A stretch of 64,000 nucleotides of DNA. Source: DATCJA01 sp963814955 (GTDB taxonomy: Bacteria; Acidobacteriota; Vicinamibacteria; Vicinamibacterales; UBA2999). The position numbers and the translations under genes were made by a program. The stretch is from NCBI GenBank assembly GCA_963814955.1, contig CAWFEX010000008.1, positions 1,255,277 to 1,319,276 on the forward strand. Reading direction: 5' to 3'. The notes under the pieces were generated by a model that saw only the letters and a program-made list of their open reading frames with translations, ran no database searches and had not been told where the DNA came from. Positions 55,489-64,000 of this stretch are shown piece after piece (position 1 is the stretch's first letter; each line of letters begins with the position of its first letter).

Positions 55489-57303
55489 ATGAGCCTCGGC
55501 ACTCCATCGCCCCGAGAAAGCGAGGGGCTGTTCCGGCTGGTGGCGGATAGCCTGCCGCTACTCGTCTGGATTTCCGGCTCCGACAAGCGCTGCACCTACT
55601 TCAACAAGCCGTGGCTCGACTTCACCGGGCGACCCCTCGAGTCCGAGATCGGCGATGGCTGGGCAGACGGTGTACACGCCGCAGATCTGCAGGATTGCCT
55701 GGAGACGTACTCTCGCGCCTTCGACCATCGTGAACCGTTCATGATGGAATATCGGCTTCGGCGGCATGACGGCGAATACCGGTGGGTGTTGGACAATGCG
55801 GCGCCGCTGTTCGATCCCCACGGTTCGTTCGCTGGTTACATCGGCGCGTGCTTCGACGTGACGGAGTTCAGGCGCGCTGAAGCTGAGCGCAACGTCGCCA
55901 ATGATCGGCTCCGGCTGGCCATGGAGTCGGGCAAGTCCGTGGGCTGGGAATGGGATCTCAAGACGAACCGCGATACCTGGTTCGGCGACCTGGCTACCAT
56001 CTTCGGCATTCCCTCCAACATTTACGTCGGACACGTCGAGGATTTCCGTCGGGCGGTGCATCCAGAAGACCGGGGCCTGGTCTGGAAGGCCGTCAAGGAC
56101 GCAATGGAGAGCCGCTCACCTTACGCGGCGGAGTTCCGCGTCGTGTGGCCCAACGGCACGGTGCGATGGGTAGCAGCCAAGGGCCAGTTCTACTACTCAC
56201 TCGGCGGCGACCCGGAGCGGATGCTGGGACTGGCCGTGGACATCACCGAACGCAAGGACGCCGAGGAATCACTGCGGCGCAAGGAGATGGAGCTCAAGGA
56301 ATCCCAGCGCCTCGCTGGAGTCGGCGGCTGGCAGTGGGATCCGGATACCGACACGGTTGTGTGGTCAGAAGAGCTCTATCGCATCGCCGGGCGTGATCCG
56401 ATCCTGCCGGCCGTGAACTACAAGGAACACTCACAGCTGTATACCCCCGAGAGCTGGGACCGGCTGCGGGCCGCCGTCGAAACGGCCCTCCACACCGGCG
56501 CACCCTACGAACTCGATCTGGAGATGGTCTGCGCCGACGGCACGCACCGATGGGTCACGGCACGCGGCGAGGCCCAGCGTGATTCCGCCGGCCAGATCGT
56601 ACGGCTACGCGGTACGGTCCAGGACATCACGGAGCGCAAGCGTGCCGAAGAAGCGCTGTCCAGCGTGAACGGCCGTCTCATTGAGGCCCAGGAGTCAGAG
56701 CGCGCCAGGATCGCCAGAGACCTGCACGACGACATCGCTCAGCGTCTCGCATTGCTGACGATGGCGCTGGACCAGGTGAAGAGACTGCAGCCGGATTCCT
56801 CGGGCGAGGTTCTCAGCAGCCTGGACGCGCTTCAGAAGCAGACCGCGGAGATCACGGCCGATGTGCAGGCGCTGTCACACGAGCTGCACTCGCCACGGCT
56901 GCTGCATCTGGGCGTTGTGGCCGCGATGCGGGGTTTCTGTGAGGAGCTCTCTGGGCAAAAAAACGTCGGGATTGATTTCGGCCACGAGAACGTTCCGGGG
57001 AGTGTACCGCCTGACGTTTCGCTCTGTCTCTTCCGGGTCCTCCAGGAAGCCCTGCACAACGGGGTGCGACACAGCCGGGCCCGGCATTTCGAGGTGCATC
57101 TTCGCGGAACCGGAAACGCCGTCCACCTCACCGTTCGTGATGATGGCGTTGGCTTCGACGTCGATGCGGCGAGTCGAGGCCTGGGACTCGGCCTGACCAG
57201 CATGAAGGAACGTCTGAAGCTGGTAGGTGGCGAGCTGGTCATCGAGTCGCAATCGAAACGCGGCACCACCGTTCTGGCCCGCGCGCCGGTTCGGCGAAGC
57301 TAG
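55489..57303 (+). CDS. PAS-PAS-PAS histidine kinase (HisKA_3 / LuxR-type partner)
   Basis: 604 aa. Three PAS/PAC modules: residues ~10-130 (LVADSLPLLVWISGSDKRCTY, ending FDVTEFRRAE), ~140-265 (ending LAVDITERKD) and ~270-395 (ending TVQDITERKR). The HisKA_3 dimerisation helix has the phospho-acceptor ERARIARDLHDDIAQRL. The HATPase domain shows FRVLQEALHNGVRHS, LTVRDDGVGFD and GLGLTSMKERL. No membrane segment, so a cytoplasmic sensor. GAGGTGGCC precedes the ATG. Probably phosphorylates the upstream receiver-MEDS protein. Confidence 0.93.
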   Translation: MSLGTPSPRESEGLFRLVADSLPLLVWISGSDKRCTYFNKPWLDFTGRPLESEIGDGWADGVHAADLQDCLETYSRAFDHREPFMMEYRLRRHDGEYRWVLDNAAPLFDPHGSFAGYIGACFDVTEFRRAEAERNVANDRLRLAMESGKSVGWEWDLKTNRDTWFGDLATIFGIPSNIYVGHVEDFRRAVHPEDRGLVWKAVKDAMESRSPYAAEFRVVWPNGTVRWVAAKGQFYYSLGGDPERMLGLAVDITERKDAEESLRRKEMELKESQRLAGVGGWQWDPDTDTVVWSEELYRIAGRDPILPAVNYKEHSQLYTPESWDRLRAAVETALHTGAPYELDLEMVCADGTHRWVTARGEAQRDSAGQIVRLRGTVQDITERKRAEEALSSVNGRLIEAQESERARIARDLHDDIAQRLALLTMALDQVKRLQPDSSGEVLSSLDALQKQTAEITADVQALSHELHSPRLLHLGVVAAMRGFCEELSGQKNVGIDFGHENVPGSVPPDVSLCLFRVLQEALHNGVRHSRARHFEVHLRGTGNAVHLTVRDDGVGFDVDAASRGLGLGLTSMKERLKLVGGELVIESQSKRGTTVLARAPVRRS

Positions 57304-57482
57304 GCGCTGGGCCAATCATTGATGCGGCGACGCATCTCGGTCCACTCTGGCGTCTCGAGTTGATCTGCAGTCGCTGACCCGACTGATGGTGCAGTATCGA
57401 ACGCTGCGCGCAGTTTTGGGCGTGCGAAGCTGGCGGATGTGCGAGACGCTCCCATCAAGGCATCCAGTAGCTCGCTCGACAT
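57300..57482 (-). CDS. Possible small protein, antisense to the kinase 3' end
   Basis: 60 aa, starting MSSELLDALMGASRTSAS and ending PEWTEMRRRINDWPSA. GGAG lies ~4 nt before the ATG. The C-terminal Trp/Arg pattern looks protein-like, but there is no known family, and the stop overlaps the kinase stop by 4 nt on the other strand. Weak candidate only. Confidence 0.3.
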   Translation of the reverse strand: MSSELLDALMGASRTSASFARPKLRAAFDTAPSVGSATADQLETPEWTEMRRRINDWPSA

Positions 57483-57685
57483 CAAACTCCGCATGAACGC
57501 TCGGCTGCTGCAGAAATCAGACGCCGACCGTTAAACGAGTTTGGAGATATTTTGGAGACGGCGAGCAGCGGAATCAGAGAAGAGTCAGAGAAGAGTCAAT
57601 GACAACAACGAGTTGACGGGCAGTCGGGCAGGGATTCTCGCCTTGCCGATGACCGAAAGTAAGTTATTGATGGAGCTTAACTTAT
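57483..57685. other. Intergenic before tRNA-Ser, with a direct-repeat copy
   Basis: About 200 bp without a gene. ATTTTGGAGACGGC at 57550-57563 repeats the same 14 bases found at 54392-54405, so the regulator/kinase pair is flanked by direct copies. AGAGAAGAGTCAGAGAAGAGTCA (two 11-bp units, AGAGAAGAGTC) is nearby at about 57576-57598. It lies downstream of the minus-strand tRNA; no clear terminator. Confidence 0.55.
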
Positions 57686-57779
57686 GGCGGTGAGGCAGGG
57701 ATTCGAACCCTGGGTAGGAGCTTTAAGGCCCTACAACGGTTTAGCAAACCGCCGCCTTCAGCCTCTCGGCCACCTCACC
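57686..57779 (-). tRNA. tRNA-Ser (anticodon GCT)
   Basis: The reverse strand folds into a class II tRNA: acceptor GGTGAGG/CCTCACC, D-arm GGCCGAGAGGC, anticodon arm GGTTT-GCT-AAACC, a long variable arm (GTAGGGC…GCTCCTAC) and T-arm GGGTTCGAATCCC. Discriminator G and an encoded CCA end at 57686. The long variable arm and GCT anticodon identify tRNA-Ser for AGC/AGU codons. Transcribed towards the kinase gene. Confidence 0.97.
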
Positions 57780-57836
57780 GCAGACGCTAAGTGTACGTGA
57801 AGTCGAGCACTTGCCGGATCCAACTTTTACTTCGGA

Positions 57837-57866
57837 CTACAACGGTTTTTCAAACCGCCGCCTTCG
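57837..57866 (-). repeat. Partial copy of the tRNA-Ser anticodon region
   Basis: The 29 bases 57837-57865 match 57731-57759 of the tRNA gene at 27 positions. The two changes fall inside the anticodon triplet (loop now reads GAA). It covers the anticodon arm and the start of the variable arm, 106 bp from its parent. It cannot form a tRNA. Either a remnant of a deleted neighbouring tRNA-Ser or a recombination/attachment-site scar. Confidence 0.8.
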
Positions 57867-58155
57867 TCGAATTCGCCCGAAAAATCGACTGATTTCACAT
57901 GAGAACCCGCGGACTTTGGGCACACTCGCGAAAAGGCATTGTGAATCCGGGCGCGCTGATGGCGCGCGTTGTGCGTCGTTGCGGTTCTCCAGTGTGTCGG
58001 AGCACGAGTGCCGATGATCACCGCGTCGAGCGTCCGAACCAGACGACGTCGGCAGCTGAGCCGCCGGAGCGCGTCAGGTCTGCATCTGTCTATCCTCGGC
58101 GCCGCATCCGGAGGCGCTGGAACTGTTCGTCGATGATGCGCGCAAGGCCTCCATC
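57867..58155. other. Intergenic, nothing recognised
   Basis: About 290 bp between the tRNA fragment and the small HTH gene. The frame of that gene is open upstream of its GTG (…ELFVDDARKAS), without a better start. No promoter or repeat is clear. Confidence 0.4.
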
Positions 58156-58383
58156 GTGGACGACGTGAAGCTGCCGAGCGCCGCGACCAAGGCGATTCGA
58201 GCTTACGCGACTCTTCGCAAGAAGGCGGACGAAGAAGACCGGCGGGCAGCCCGCGCTGCTCGACGCGCCGTCCGCGTATTGCGAACCGGAAAACTGAAGA
58301 TGAGCGCGCGCGATGCTGCTCGTCTCCTGGGGCTGTCACATCAGCGTGTCCACCAGCTCACGCAAGAAGAAGGAAACCGATAG
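58156..58383 (+). CDS. Small helix-turn-helix protein, antitoxin-like
   Basis: 75 aa from GTG 58156. The N-terminal part is basic and helical (IRAYATLRKKADEEDRRAARA). The C-terminus MSARDAARLLGLSHQRVHQLTQE is a clear helix-turn-helix typical of small antitoxins and regulators. The open frame extends upstream (ALELFVDDARKASIV) and the true start may be missed. No toxin gene is adjacent. Function inferred only from the HTH. Confidence 0.55.
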   Translation: MDDVKLPSAATKAIRAYATLRKKADEEDRRAARAARRAVRVLRTGKLKMSARDAARLLGLSHQRVHQLTQEEGNR

Positions 58384-58488
58384 GCGGCCGGTCCGAGGAC
58401 CATCATCGGCAGCTAACGCCAACCAAGCTACGAATGGAAAAGCGCGCCTACGATCATCGATTCAGGCCCGTTGTGTAGGGAGTGACAG

Positions 58489-61137
58489 TTACTCCAGGAT
58501 CGAGTCTTTGAACACCTTCTGCCCGCCGAGCGAGACGACGAAGCCGTACACCGCCAGGGCGCCGAACAGCGCCATCGTCACGACCGACGGTGGAAAGAAC
58601 CACGACGACGGATCGACAGTCAACGGAAAGGCCTGCCAGGTCGAGAAGGTCACTGCCATCAGACAGGCGAGCACACCGTACCGGGTCAGGAGCGGTATGA
58701 GCAGCGTGATCAAGAAGAAGCCCGTGATCCACGACGCGAGCGGCAGGCCAGTCACGGTATAGAGCACCGCGAGCAAGGCGTACAGGCTGAGATACGCCAG
58801 CCAGGCGCGGCGCAATAGCACGCGTGCCACGAGCATCACCATCAACATCGTCACCGGCAGGTTGAAGGCTGACCGGACAGTGTCGATCATCTCCGCGGTC
58901 CACGCCGTGGGCCCGGCGAGTGCCGTCAGGCCAGCCGACACTGGGGCATCTGGTGTGCTGCCCAACCAGCCCGCCCCCGGCCCCCGCAGCAGGAACAGGG
59001 CACTGAGGGCCAATCCGAAGAGTCCGCCGATCAGGATGTGGCGTCCGACGAGCGGGTCGCGCAGGCGTCCTTCGAGCACTCGGTTCCACGCGATGAGCGT
59101 CGTTGGCCAGAGGCGCCGGACGTACGGCTCGACCGCGACGTAAAAGATCCAAACGAGCGCGCCATCAAACAGCCGGCGAGCCAGATTGCCGGAGGCGACG
59201 GAGAACCACGTGGAGACTGCGTCTGGAAGACGAAGGAGATCGGCGGCGGTCCCGAGAATGACGATGACTGCCGCGACTCGAAAGGCGCCACGCCGATCGC
59301 CCCGGCCAAGCCTGAGATTCCGGCGCGCCATCAGGCCACCAGCCAGGGCGATGCCACCACCAAAAACGAAGGGGATCCACACGCCGCCGGGCAGGCCGGA
59401 AGATGTCGGCGTGCGTTCATCTCCAGTCCGCCAGGGCGGAATGACGAAGAACCAGACGGGACGTCCTTGCCATGCGGCCGCCTCGATGCGCAGCGACTCG
59501 CGCGTCCAGGCGCGGCGCACGTCAGCGGCATCCGGTGGCGCCCAGCGCGGCTCGGCGGACTGGAACTCGGCGATCGGGAGTCCGGCGGCGGCAAACAGCG
59601 GGCCCCAGTCCGGCTCCTGATTGGGAGCCGGTCCTTCCGCGTGGACTGGTGGCACCACCCGCAGCGATTGGAGCCGGCCGCGCGGATCGAGCCGGACCCG
59701 GCTCATGCCCTCACGGACCAGCGGCGGATCGGCGGCGTCGACGACGGTGACGCCGTTGACCGGCGCGAGCGCGTCGGGGCTCTCGCGGTACCAGAACCGT
59801 ACCGGGGCCGGCACCACGGCACCGATCGCCTTCCAGCGATCGAGGGCCTTGTTGGTGGTCTCAACATAGCGGAAGTACTGGGTGTCCGAGTCGAAACCAT
59901 ACGCGACCGATCCAACCGGTTTGGCGTAGCCGATCGACGCGAGCGTCGCGCGCGCAGTGGCGACCAACTCCGCGGGCGGTGTCGACATCGGCACGACGTT
60001 GACCAGGCTCGTCCGGCCCGAGATGAACCAGACCGCGGCCATGCCCGCGAGCAGCGCGACGAGGCATGCCGCCGCGATCGGTGGCTTCAGCTCTCCGCGG
60101 CTTCCGGCCCGGGCGACGAGCTCCGGCGACGGCGTCTCTCCCGCCGCCAGGGCCATCGCGAGTGGATCGCCGCCCGGCAAGGCTGCCGCCAAGAGCGACG
60201 CCGACGGCAGCCGCTTTGCGGGATCTGGATCGAGGCAGCGCAGAATCGCGCGTTCGATCAGAGGGTTGAGTCCGGTCACATGTGCGGACGGACTCGTGGG
60301 CGTCGTGCTGTGCAGCCGCGCCAGCTCCTCGAGGCTGGTGGCGTTGAACGCGCGCTTGCCGGTGAAGATCTCGTAGAGCACGAGGCCAAGCGAATAGAGA
60401 TCGGTCCGCTCGGTGAGCGCGTGGCCTGCCACCTGCTCCGGCGCCATGTACTGGGGTGTGCCGACGCGCGCTTCGGCGCCGATGATCCCCGCGGTCGCGC
60501 CCGCGAGGCCGAAGTCGGTGATCTTTGCGCGGCCACGGCCGTCGATCATCACGTTCGCCGGCTTGAGATCGCGATGCAGCACGCCCTCGTCATGCGCCGC
60601 GGCGAGCCCGGCGCACAGCTGCCGCGCGATCTCGATGGCTTTGTCCTCCGGCAGCCGGCCGATGCGACGGAGGAGCGACGCGAGATCCTCGCCGTCCACG
60701 AACTCCATCGAGAGGAAATGCCGGCCGTCCACCTCGCCCATGTCGAACACGCGGCAGACGTTCGGATGGGTGACTTTCAACGACAACCGAACTTCCGTCA
60801 GAAATCGCTCGAGCCGCTCGGGGTGACGCTCGACGTCGCGCGGCAGGAACTTCAGGGCGACGGGTTGACCGACCTTCAAATCGTCGGCGCGGTAGACCTC
60901 GCCCATGCCGCCGCGTCCGAGCAGGCCGACCATGCGGTAGCGGCCGCCCAGCATGGTGCCCGGCAGGAATCGGCTGCCGTCGCTCGCGTGCCGCACCGGC
61001 TGCGACGACGGCACGCCCACCGGTGCCGGGCTCGTCATCGTCTCTGCGTTCGCGGGGCTGAGCGGCGCCGCGCACTGGGCGCAGAACCGCGAGCTGTCGG
61101 GATTCTTATGCCTGCAGGCTGGACAAATCAGGGACAT
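58489..61137 (-). CDS. Zinc-ribbon Ser/Thr protein kinase with C-terminal membrane domain
   Basis: 882 aa. N-terminal zinc ribbon (CPACRHKNPDSSRFCAQC). Kinase domain at ~65-325: GLLGRGGMGEVYRADD (P-loop), VALKFL, HRDLKPANVM (catalytic loop), ITDFGLAG and GTPQYMAPEQ. One TM follows (IAAACLVALLAGMAAVWFI), then a ~230-residue extracytoplasmic-type region and at least seven further membrane helices to the C-terminus. Such kinases with fused membrane modules are common in Acidobacteria. ATG 61137 is preferred to the in-frame ATG 12 codons upstream because it starts the zinc ribbon (MSLICPAC). Confidence 0.9.
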   Translation of the reverse strand: MSLICPACRHKNPDSSRFCAQCAAPLSPANAETMTSPAPVGVPSSQPVRHASDGSRFLPGTMLGGRYRMVGLLGRGGMGEVYRADDLKVGQPVALKFLPRDVERHPERLERFLTEVRLSLKVTHPNVCRVFDMGEVDGRHFLSMEFVDGEDLASLLRRIGRLPEDKAIEIARQLCAGLAAAHDEGVLHRDLKPANVMIDGRGRAKITDFGLAGATAGIIGAEARVGTPQYMAPEQVAGHALTERTDLYSLGLVLYEIFTGKRAFNATSLEELARLHSTTPTSPSAHVTGLNPLIERAILRCLDPDPAKRLPSASLLAAALPGGDPLAMALAAGETPSPELVARAGSRGELKPPIAAACLVALLAGMAAVWFISGRTSLVNVVPMSTPPAELVATARATLASIGYAKPVGSVAYGFDSDTQYFRYVETTNKALDRWKAIGAVVPAPVRFWYRESPDALAPVNGVTVVDAADPPLVREGMSRVRLDPRGRLQSLRVVPPVHAEGPAPNQEPDWGPLFAAAGLPIAEFQSAEPRWAPPDAADVRRAWTRESLRIEAAAWQGRPVWFFVIPPWRTGDERTPTSSGLPGGVWIPFVFGGGIALAGGLMARRNLRLGRGDRRGAFRVAAVIVILGTAADLLRLPDAVSTWFSVASGNLARRLFDGALVWIFYVAVEPYVRRLWPTTLIAWNRVLEGRLRDPLVGRHILIGGLFGLALSALFLLRGPGAGWLGSTPDAPVSAGLTALAGPTAWTAEMIDTVRSAFNLPVTMLMVMLVARVLLRRAWLAYLSLYALLAVLYTVTGLPLASWITGFFLITLLIPLLTRYGVLACLMAVTFSTWQAFPLTVDPSSWFFPPSVVTMALFGALAVYGFVVSLGGQKVFKDSILE

Positions 61138-61244
61138 CGGGGCGGGCTGATTATAGGTGCGGCTGAGGTCCACGCGCTGTCTGCGGCCATCTCACACCAG
61201 CCGCCAGGGGCCCGACTGGACTGATGACGGGCCCGCGCCGTGTG

Positions 61245-61264
61245 ATATATTCGTGAATATATTC
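61245..61264. promoter_or_regulatory. Probable antitoxin operator
   Basis: ATATATTC and GAATATAT (61245-61252, 61255-61262) form an 8-bp inverted repeat around GT. GAATATATTC (61255-61264) is a second, overlapping palindrome. It abuts the antitoxin ATG at 61265, the standard autorepression site of RHH-type antitoxins. AT-rich in a GC-rich setting. Assignment by position and symmetry. Confidence 0.7.
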
Positions 61265-61513
61265 ATGCCGACCACTGTGCACATTCCCGATCCGCTGCTG
61301 AAATCCGTGGACCGGCGCGCGAAGGCGCTCGGGATCAGCCGGAATCGTCTCGTCGTCCGCGCCTTGGAGCAGGCCGTTCGCGAGCGTTCTGGATGGACGC
61401 CAGAGTTCCTGGAGCGGTTGCGACGAGTGGATAGCGAGACCAGTGCAGCAGCGGATGAACTGCTCAACGCCGTGAAACAGGCGCGGCGCTCGAAGGAACC
61501 GCACGAGCTGTGA
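61265..61513 (+). CDS. RHH/CopG-type antitoxin of a VapBC-like pair
   Basis: 82 aa. VHIPDPLLKSVDRRAKALGISRNRLVVRALEQAV is a ribbon-helix-helix DNA-binding domain. The C-terminal ~40 residues (PEFLERLRRVDSETSAAADELL) would wrap the toxin. ATG 61265 directly follows the palindromes at 61245-61264. The stop TGA overlaps the toxin ATG (TGATG), so the pair is coupled. Confidence 0.88.
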   Translation: MPTTVHIPDPLLKSVDRRAKALGISRNRLVVRALEQAVRERSGWTPEFLERLRRVDSETSAAADELLNAVKQARRSKEPHEL

Positions 61514-61914
61514 TGTACGTCCTGGACACAAACGCCGTGTCGGCGCTCATGAAAGGCTCCGCGGCAGTCGTCGAACGGCTGGCGGCTACCGCGCCGGCCG
61601 ACGTCGCCCTACCGCAGCCCGTGCTCGCAGAGATCGCCTTTGGCATCGAGCGTCTGCCGCGGTCGAAGCGCCGGGCGGCCCTGCAGTCGAGGTTCGACCT
61701 GATCTCCGCAGAACTCCCACGAGCCGAGTGGACCGATGCCGTCAGCCAGATGTTCGGCCGCATCAAGGCAACCCTGGAACGCCGTGGCACGCGGATTGAG
61801 GACTTCGATGCCGCCATTGCGGCTCATGCGCTCGCGCTCGATGCAACGCTCGTCACGGCCAATGTCGATCACATGATCCGAGTCCCAGGCCTACGCGTCG
61901 AGGACTGGAGTTAG
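61513..61914 (+). CDS. vapC: PIN-domain ribonuclease toxin, VapC-like
   Basis: 133 aa. PIN-fold acidic residues: Asp5 in MYVLDTNAVSAL, Glu40 in VLAEIAFGIE, Asp97/99 in IEDFDAAIAAHA and a late Asp119 in TANVDHM. VapC toxins are Mg-dependent RNases, often cutting initiator tRNA or rRNA; the target is unknown here. The start overlaps the antitoxin stop. LDATLVTANVDHMIRVPGLRVEDW is the usual C-terminus. Confidence 0.92.
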   Translation: MYVLDTNAVSALMKGSAAVVERLAATAPADVALPQPVLAEIAFGIERLPRSKRRAALQSRFDLISAELPRAEWTDAVSQMFGRIKATLERRGTRIEDFDAAIAAHALALDATLVTANVDHMIRVPGLRVEDWS

Positions 61915-61970
61915 TCAGCTCCCGCGAGGTGGCGGCAGCGCCTTCTGTTTAGTCGACCCGTCGACCATCG

Positions 61971-64000
61971 TCATTTCTTCGACAACAGCGACGGCCAGTT
62001 CAAGACGACGGTGATTGGAGCGGACGCCTTCTGATCGGGCACGACCAGCAGAAAGCGCTGACCGGACGGGTCGACGGCAAAGCCATTCAGGCCGCCGCCG
62101 ATGTGTCGTTGCATGAAGAGCATTCGAGGAGATCCGGCGCGCACCGTCGAGCCGGACGTCGTCACGTCGACCGCCATGAACGCGGTCTCGGCGACGAAGG
62201 TCCTCGCCGAGGATTCATCCAAGGTCGAATACAGAACGGTGCGGCCATCTGATGTCCACATCGGCGACCGCCCATTTCCACTCGAAAGCTGCACCCTCGC
62301 CCCCGTCGGCGGGAATGGCTGCACATACACCTGACTGACCCCGGAGTCATTGGACACGTACGCGATGAACCGGCCGCTCGGCGAAAAGACGGCGGAGTGT
62401 TCGTTGAACGCCGTCTCGATGAGAGGATCGGCTTACGCTCGCCGGTCATCGGGAGCGCCCACATGTCCCCGTTGTATCCTGGGCTCATCCACCGGTCGAC
62501 CAGCAGGATGTGTCCGTCCGGCGAGAAACCGCTCGGGCTTTTGCGTTCGCCGGACTGCCACAGCGGCTCGGGAGTGGCCGCGCCGGCCGCCGACCGTTGA
62601 TACAGGTCGAAGACGCCTTTGCGCGTTCGGCTCGAAGAGAACACGACGCGTTGGCTGTCCGGCGACCACACGCTGGGCCAGAAGTCATCCTCCGGGTGGA
62701 ACGTGGACCGGGTCGGAACGCCACGAGCGAGATCAATCTGCCACGGATCCATCCCGACGTCGTCCTTACTGAAGGTCACGACGACGTGCCGGCCATCCGG
62801 TGACACGCGCGGGTAGCGATAGAAACCGTTCTCGGCGACCGTGCCCAGCGTCTTGCCGCTGCGGTCGAACCACGTCAGGCGAGCCAGATCCACCGGTCGC
62901 CGGTCCCGACTGGTAGATCAGCCCTCCATTTAGTGAAGCCGAAAACGCCGCGCGCCCATTGACCGTGTCGCTGTCGACGCCTTCGGCAATCGGCAAGGCG
63001 TCGCCGGTCAGCCGCCCTTGCTTCTCGTCGAAGGGATGCGCCATCACCGCGCCGCCGCGTTGATACAGCAAGAACCCAGGTGCGTAATCCGGCTGCGAGT
63101 GGACGTCGAGTAGATGGGTGCGCGTCTGGGAATCGAGCGAGGCCAGAAAGATCGCACTCTTCGAGCGGTCGTTGCTGCGCGCGAGGAACAGAAACCTGCG
63201 ACCATCGGGCGGAGATCGGATAGACGTGCCCTGACTCGTCGCGCGACCGGTCCAATTCGGTAAGCAGCGTTGGCTGGCCTCCGTTGTCCGGGATTCGGTA
63301 CAGGCCTCCTGAATCGTCATCTCGGGTATAGAGGATGACGCCTTGCGCGCTCCAAGCGGCGCGGCCGTTGGGACGCTCGGCGAGCGTGACCGGTGGACCG
63401 CCCGCAACGGCGATCTTCTTCAAGCTCCCGCCGGCGGCGAATCCGACGAATCTGCCATCCGGCGACCAGAACGGGTTCGACGCGCCGTCGGTTCCGGAAA
63501 GCTTTCGCGCCTCCTGCGAACCGAGCGACCGAATGTCCAGGGCGCCCGGGCTGGTTTCGGCATCCGCAAAACGCCTGGTCGCATCCATCGCCACGAATGC
63601 GACGTGACGGCCGTCCGACGACAGGCTGAGCGCACCGTAAATGGCGAGATACCGAAGCCCTTCTGGTGGCGGGAGCGTGAAGGTGATCGGCGCGGCCATC
63701 GGTGACGGCCGCATCGCCGACCACGCGGCGAAGCCGATCGTGACCAGAGCAATCACCGCCGCCGCGGCAGTGGCACTCCTCCACACGCGCTCGCGCAATC
63801 GCGACGTCACAGGCGCCGCCGCCCCAACGGCGCCGCCCGGCTCACCGGCCGCATCGTCTATTTCCAGTCGGGCAACGGCGATGTCCGGCAGTCGGCGCCC
63901 CGGTTCCTTTTCCAGACAGCGACGGAGCAGGCGACGGATGCTCGGCGGCGTTGTCGCGGGCAGCGCCGCCCAATCCGGCTCTCGCTCGAGAATCGCCGCG
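61971..64000 (-). pseudogene. Ser/Thr kinase with PD40 beta-propeller, 3' part, three frameshifts
   Basis: At the window edge the frame reads the end of a kinase domain (LEREPDWAALP, IRRLLRRCLEKEPGRRLPDIAVARLEI). One TM follows (SATAAAAVIALVTIGFAAW), then WD40-like PD40 blades (LSLSSDGRHVAFVAMDA, FWSPDGRFVGFAAGG, RVSPDGRHVVVTFSKDD, VFSPSGRFIAYVSNDS) to FAVDPSGQRFLLVVP and LNWPSLLSKK. The frame changes near 63215, 62890 and 62421-62425, each by one base. The 5' end is beyond 64000. A common acidobacterial signalling design. Three indels in 1 kb suggest poor local consensus. Confidence 0.85.

Noticed and set aside
59038..61224. 728-codon open frame on the plus strand opposite the kinase gene
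   Set aside because: High-GC antisense shadow. It has no domain motif and is Arg/Gly/His-rich, while the minus strand encodes a textbook kinase.

Overview
The window is high-GC bacterial DNA. It holds about 50 protein genes, one tRNA-Ser and no rRNA. Several features point to a member of the Acidobacteriota, most likely the Vicinamibacteria. These are a bacillithiol pair (bshA/bshB1), an Oar-like TonB receptor with a carboxypeptidase-type N-terminal domain, Ser/Thr kinases fused to membrane or beta-propeller modules, a BlaI/M56 pair, paired M16 and M61 peptidases, and many short intergenic repeats. The lineage is an inference from gene content, not from a marker gene.

Layout. 1-14.4 kb: a VOC protein, bacillithiol synthesis, a TfoX-like protein with an FAD oxidoreductase, a penicillin-acylase-family hydrolase, purE/purK, an M16 peptidase pair, an arsenosugar-type pair (peroxidase-like protein plus ArsS) and isocitrate dehydrogenase. 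14.5-26.4 kb: an M61 peptidase > argH > 27-residue membrane peptide > sodium:solute symporter operon, a GlcD-like oxidase, a second M61 peptidase, a 2H phosphoesterase, ferrochelatase and a PdxA-family dehydrogenase. 26.7-37 kb: MmgE/PrpD, a MatC-like carrier, an MBL-fold enzyme, an ECF sigma factor with a probable membrane anti-sigma partner, and a TonB receptor. 37-47.2 kb: BlaI/M56 with a perfect 20-bp operator, a B12-type radical SAM protein, envelope proteins, and a five-gene minus-strand cluster (DUF6152, a secreted protein, an MBL-fold enzyme, two membrane proteins). 47.6-54 kb: the most unusual locus, a caspase-like/hydrolase protein preceded by half of an amidase domain and followed by a metallopeptidase, then YciI and a bactofilin. 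54.5-64 kb: a receiver-MEDS regulator with a PAS histidine kinase, tRNA-Ser with a partial copy nearby, a zinc-ribbon membrane kinase, a VapBC-type toxin-antitoxin pair, and the 3' part of a kinase/beta-propeller gene that leaves the window.

Two things cut across the window. First, many intergenic gaps carry short repeats: 7-bp tandem units (GGTCAAA/GACTTGT type) and hairpin units bounded by complementary ends. They often abut or enter stop codons. Second, at least ten genes or fragments are broken by single-base indels. Several lie in short homopolymers, so assembly error is the simplest explanation, although real decay cannot be excluded. Where a frame change is obvious the gene is annotated across it and the site is given.
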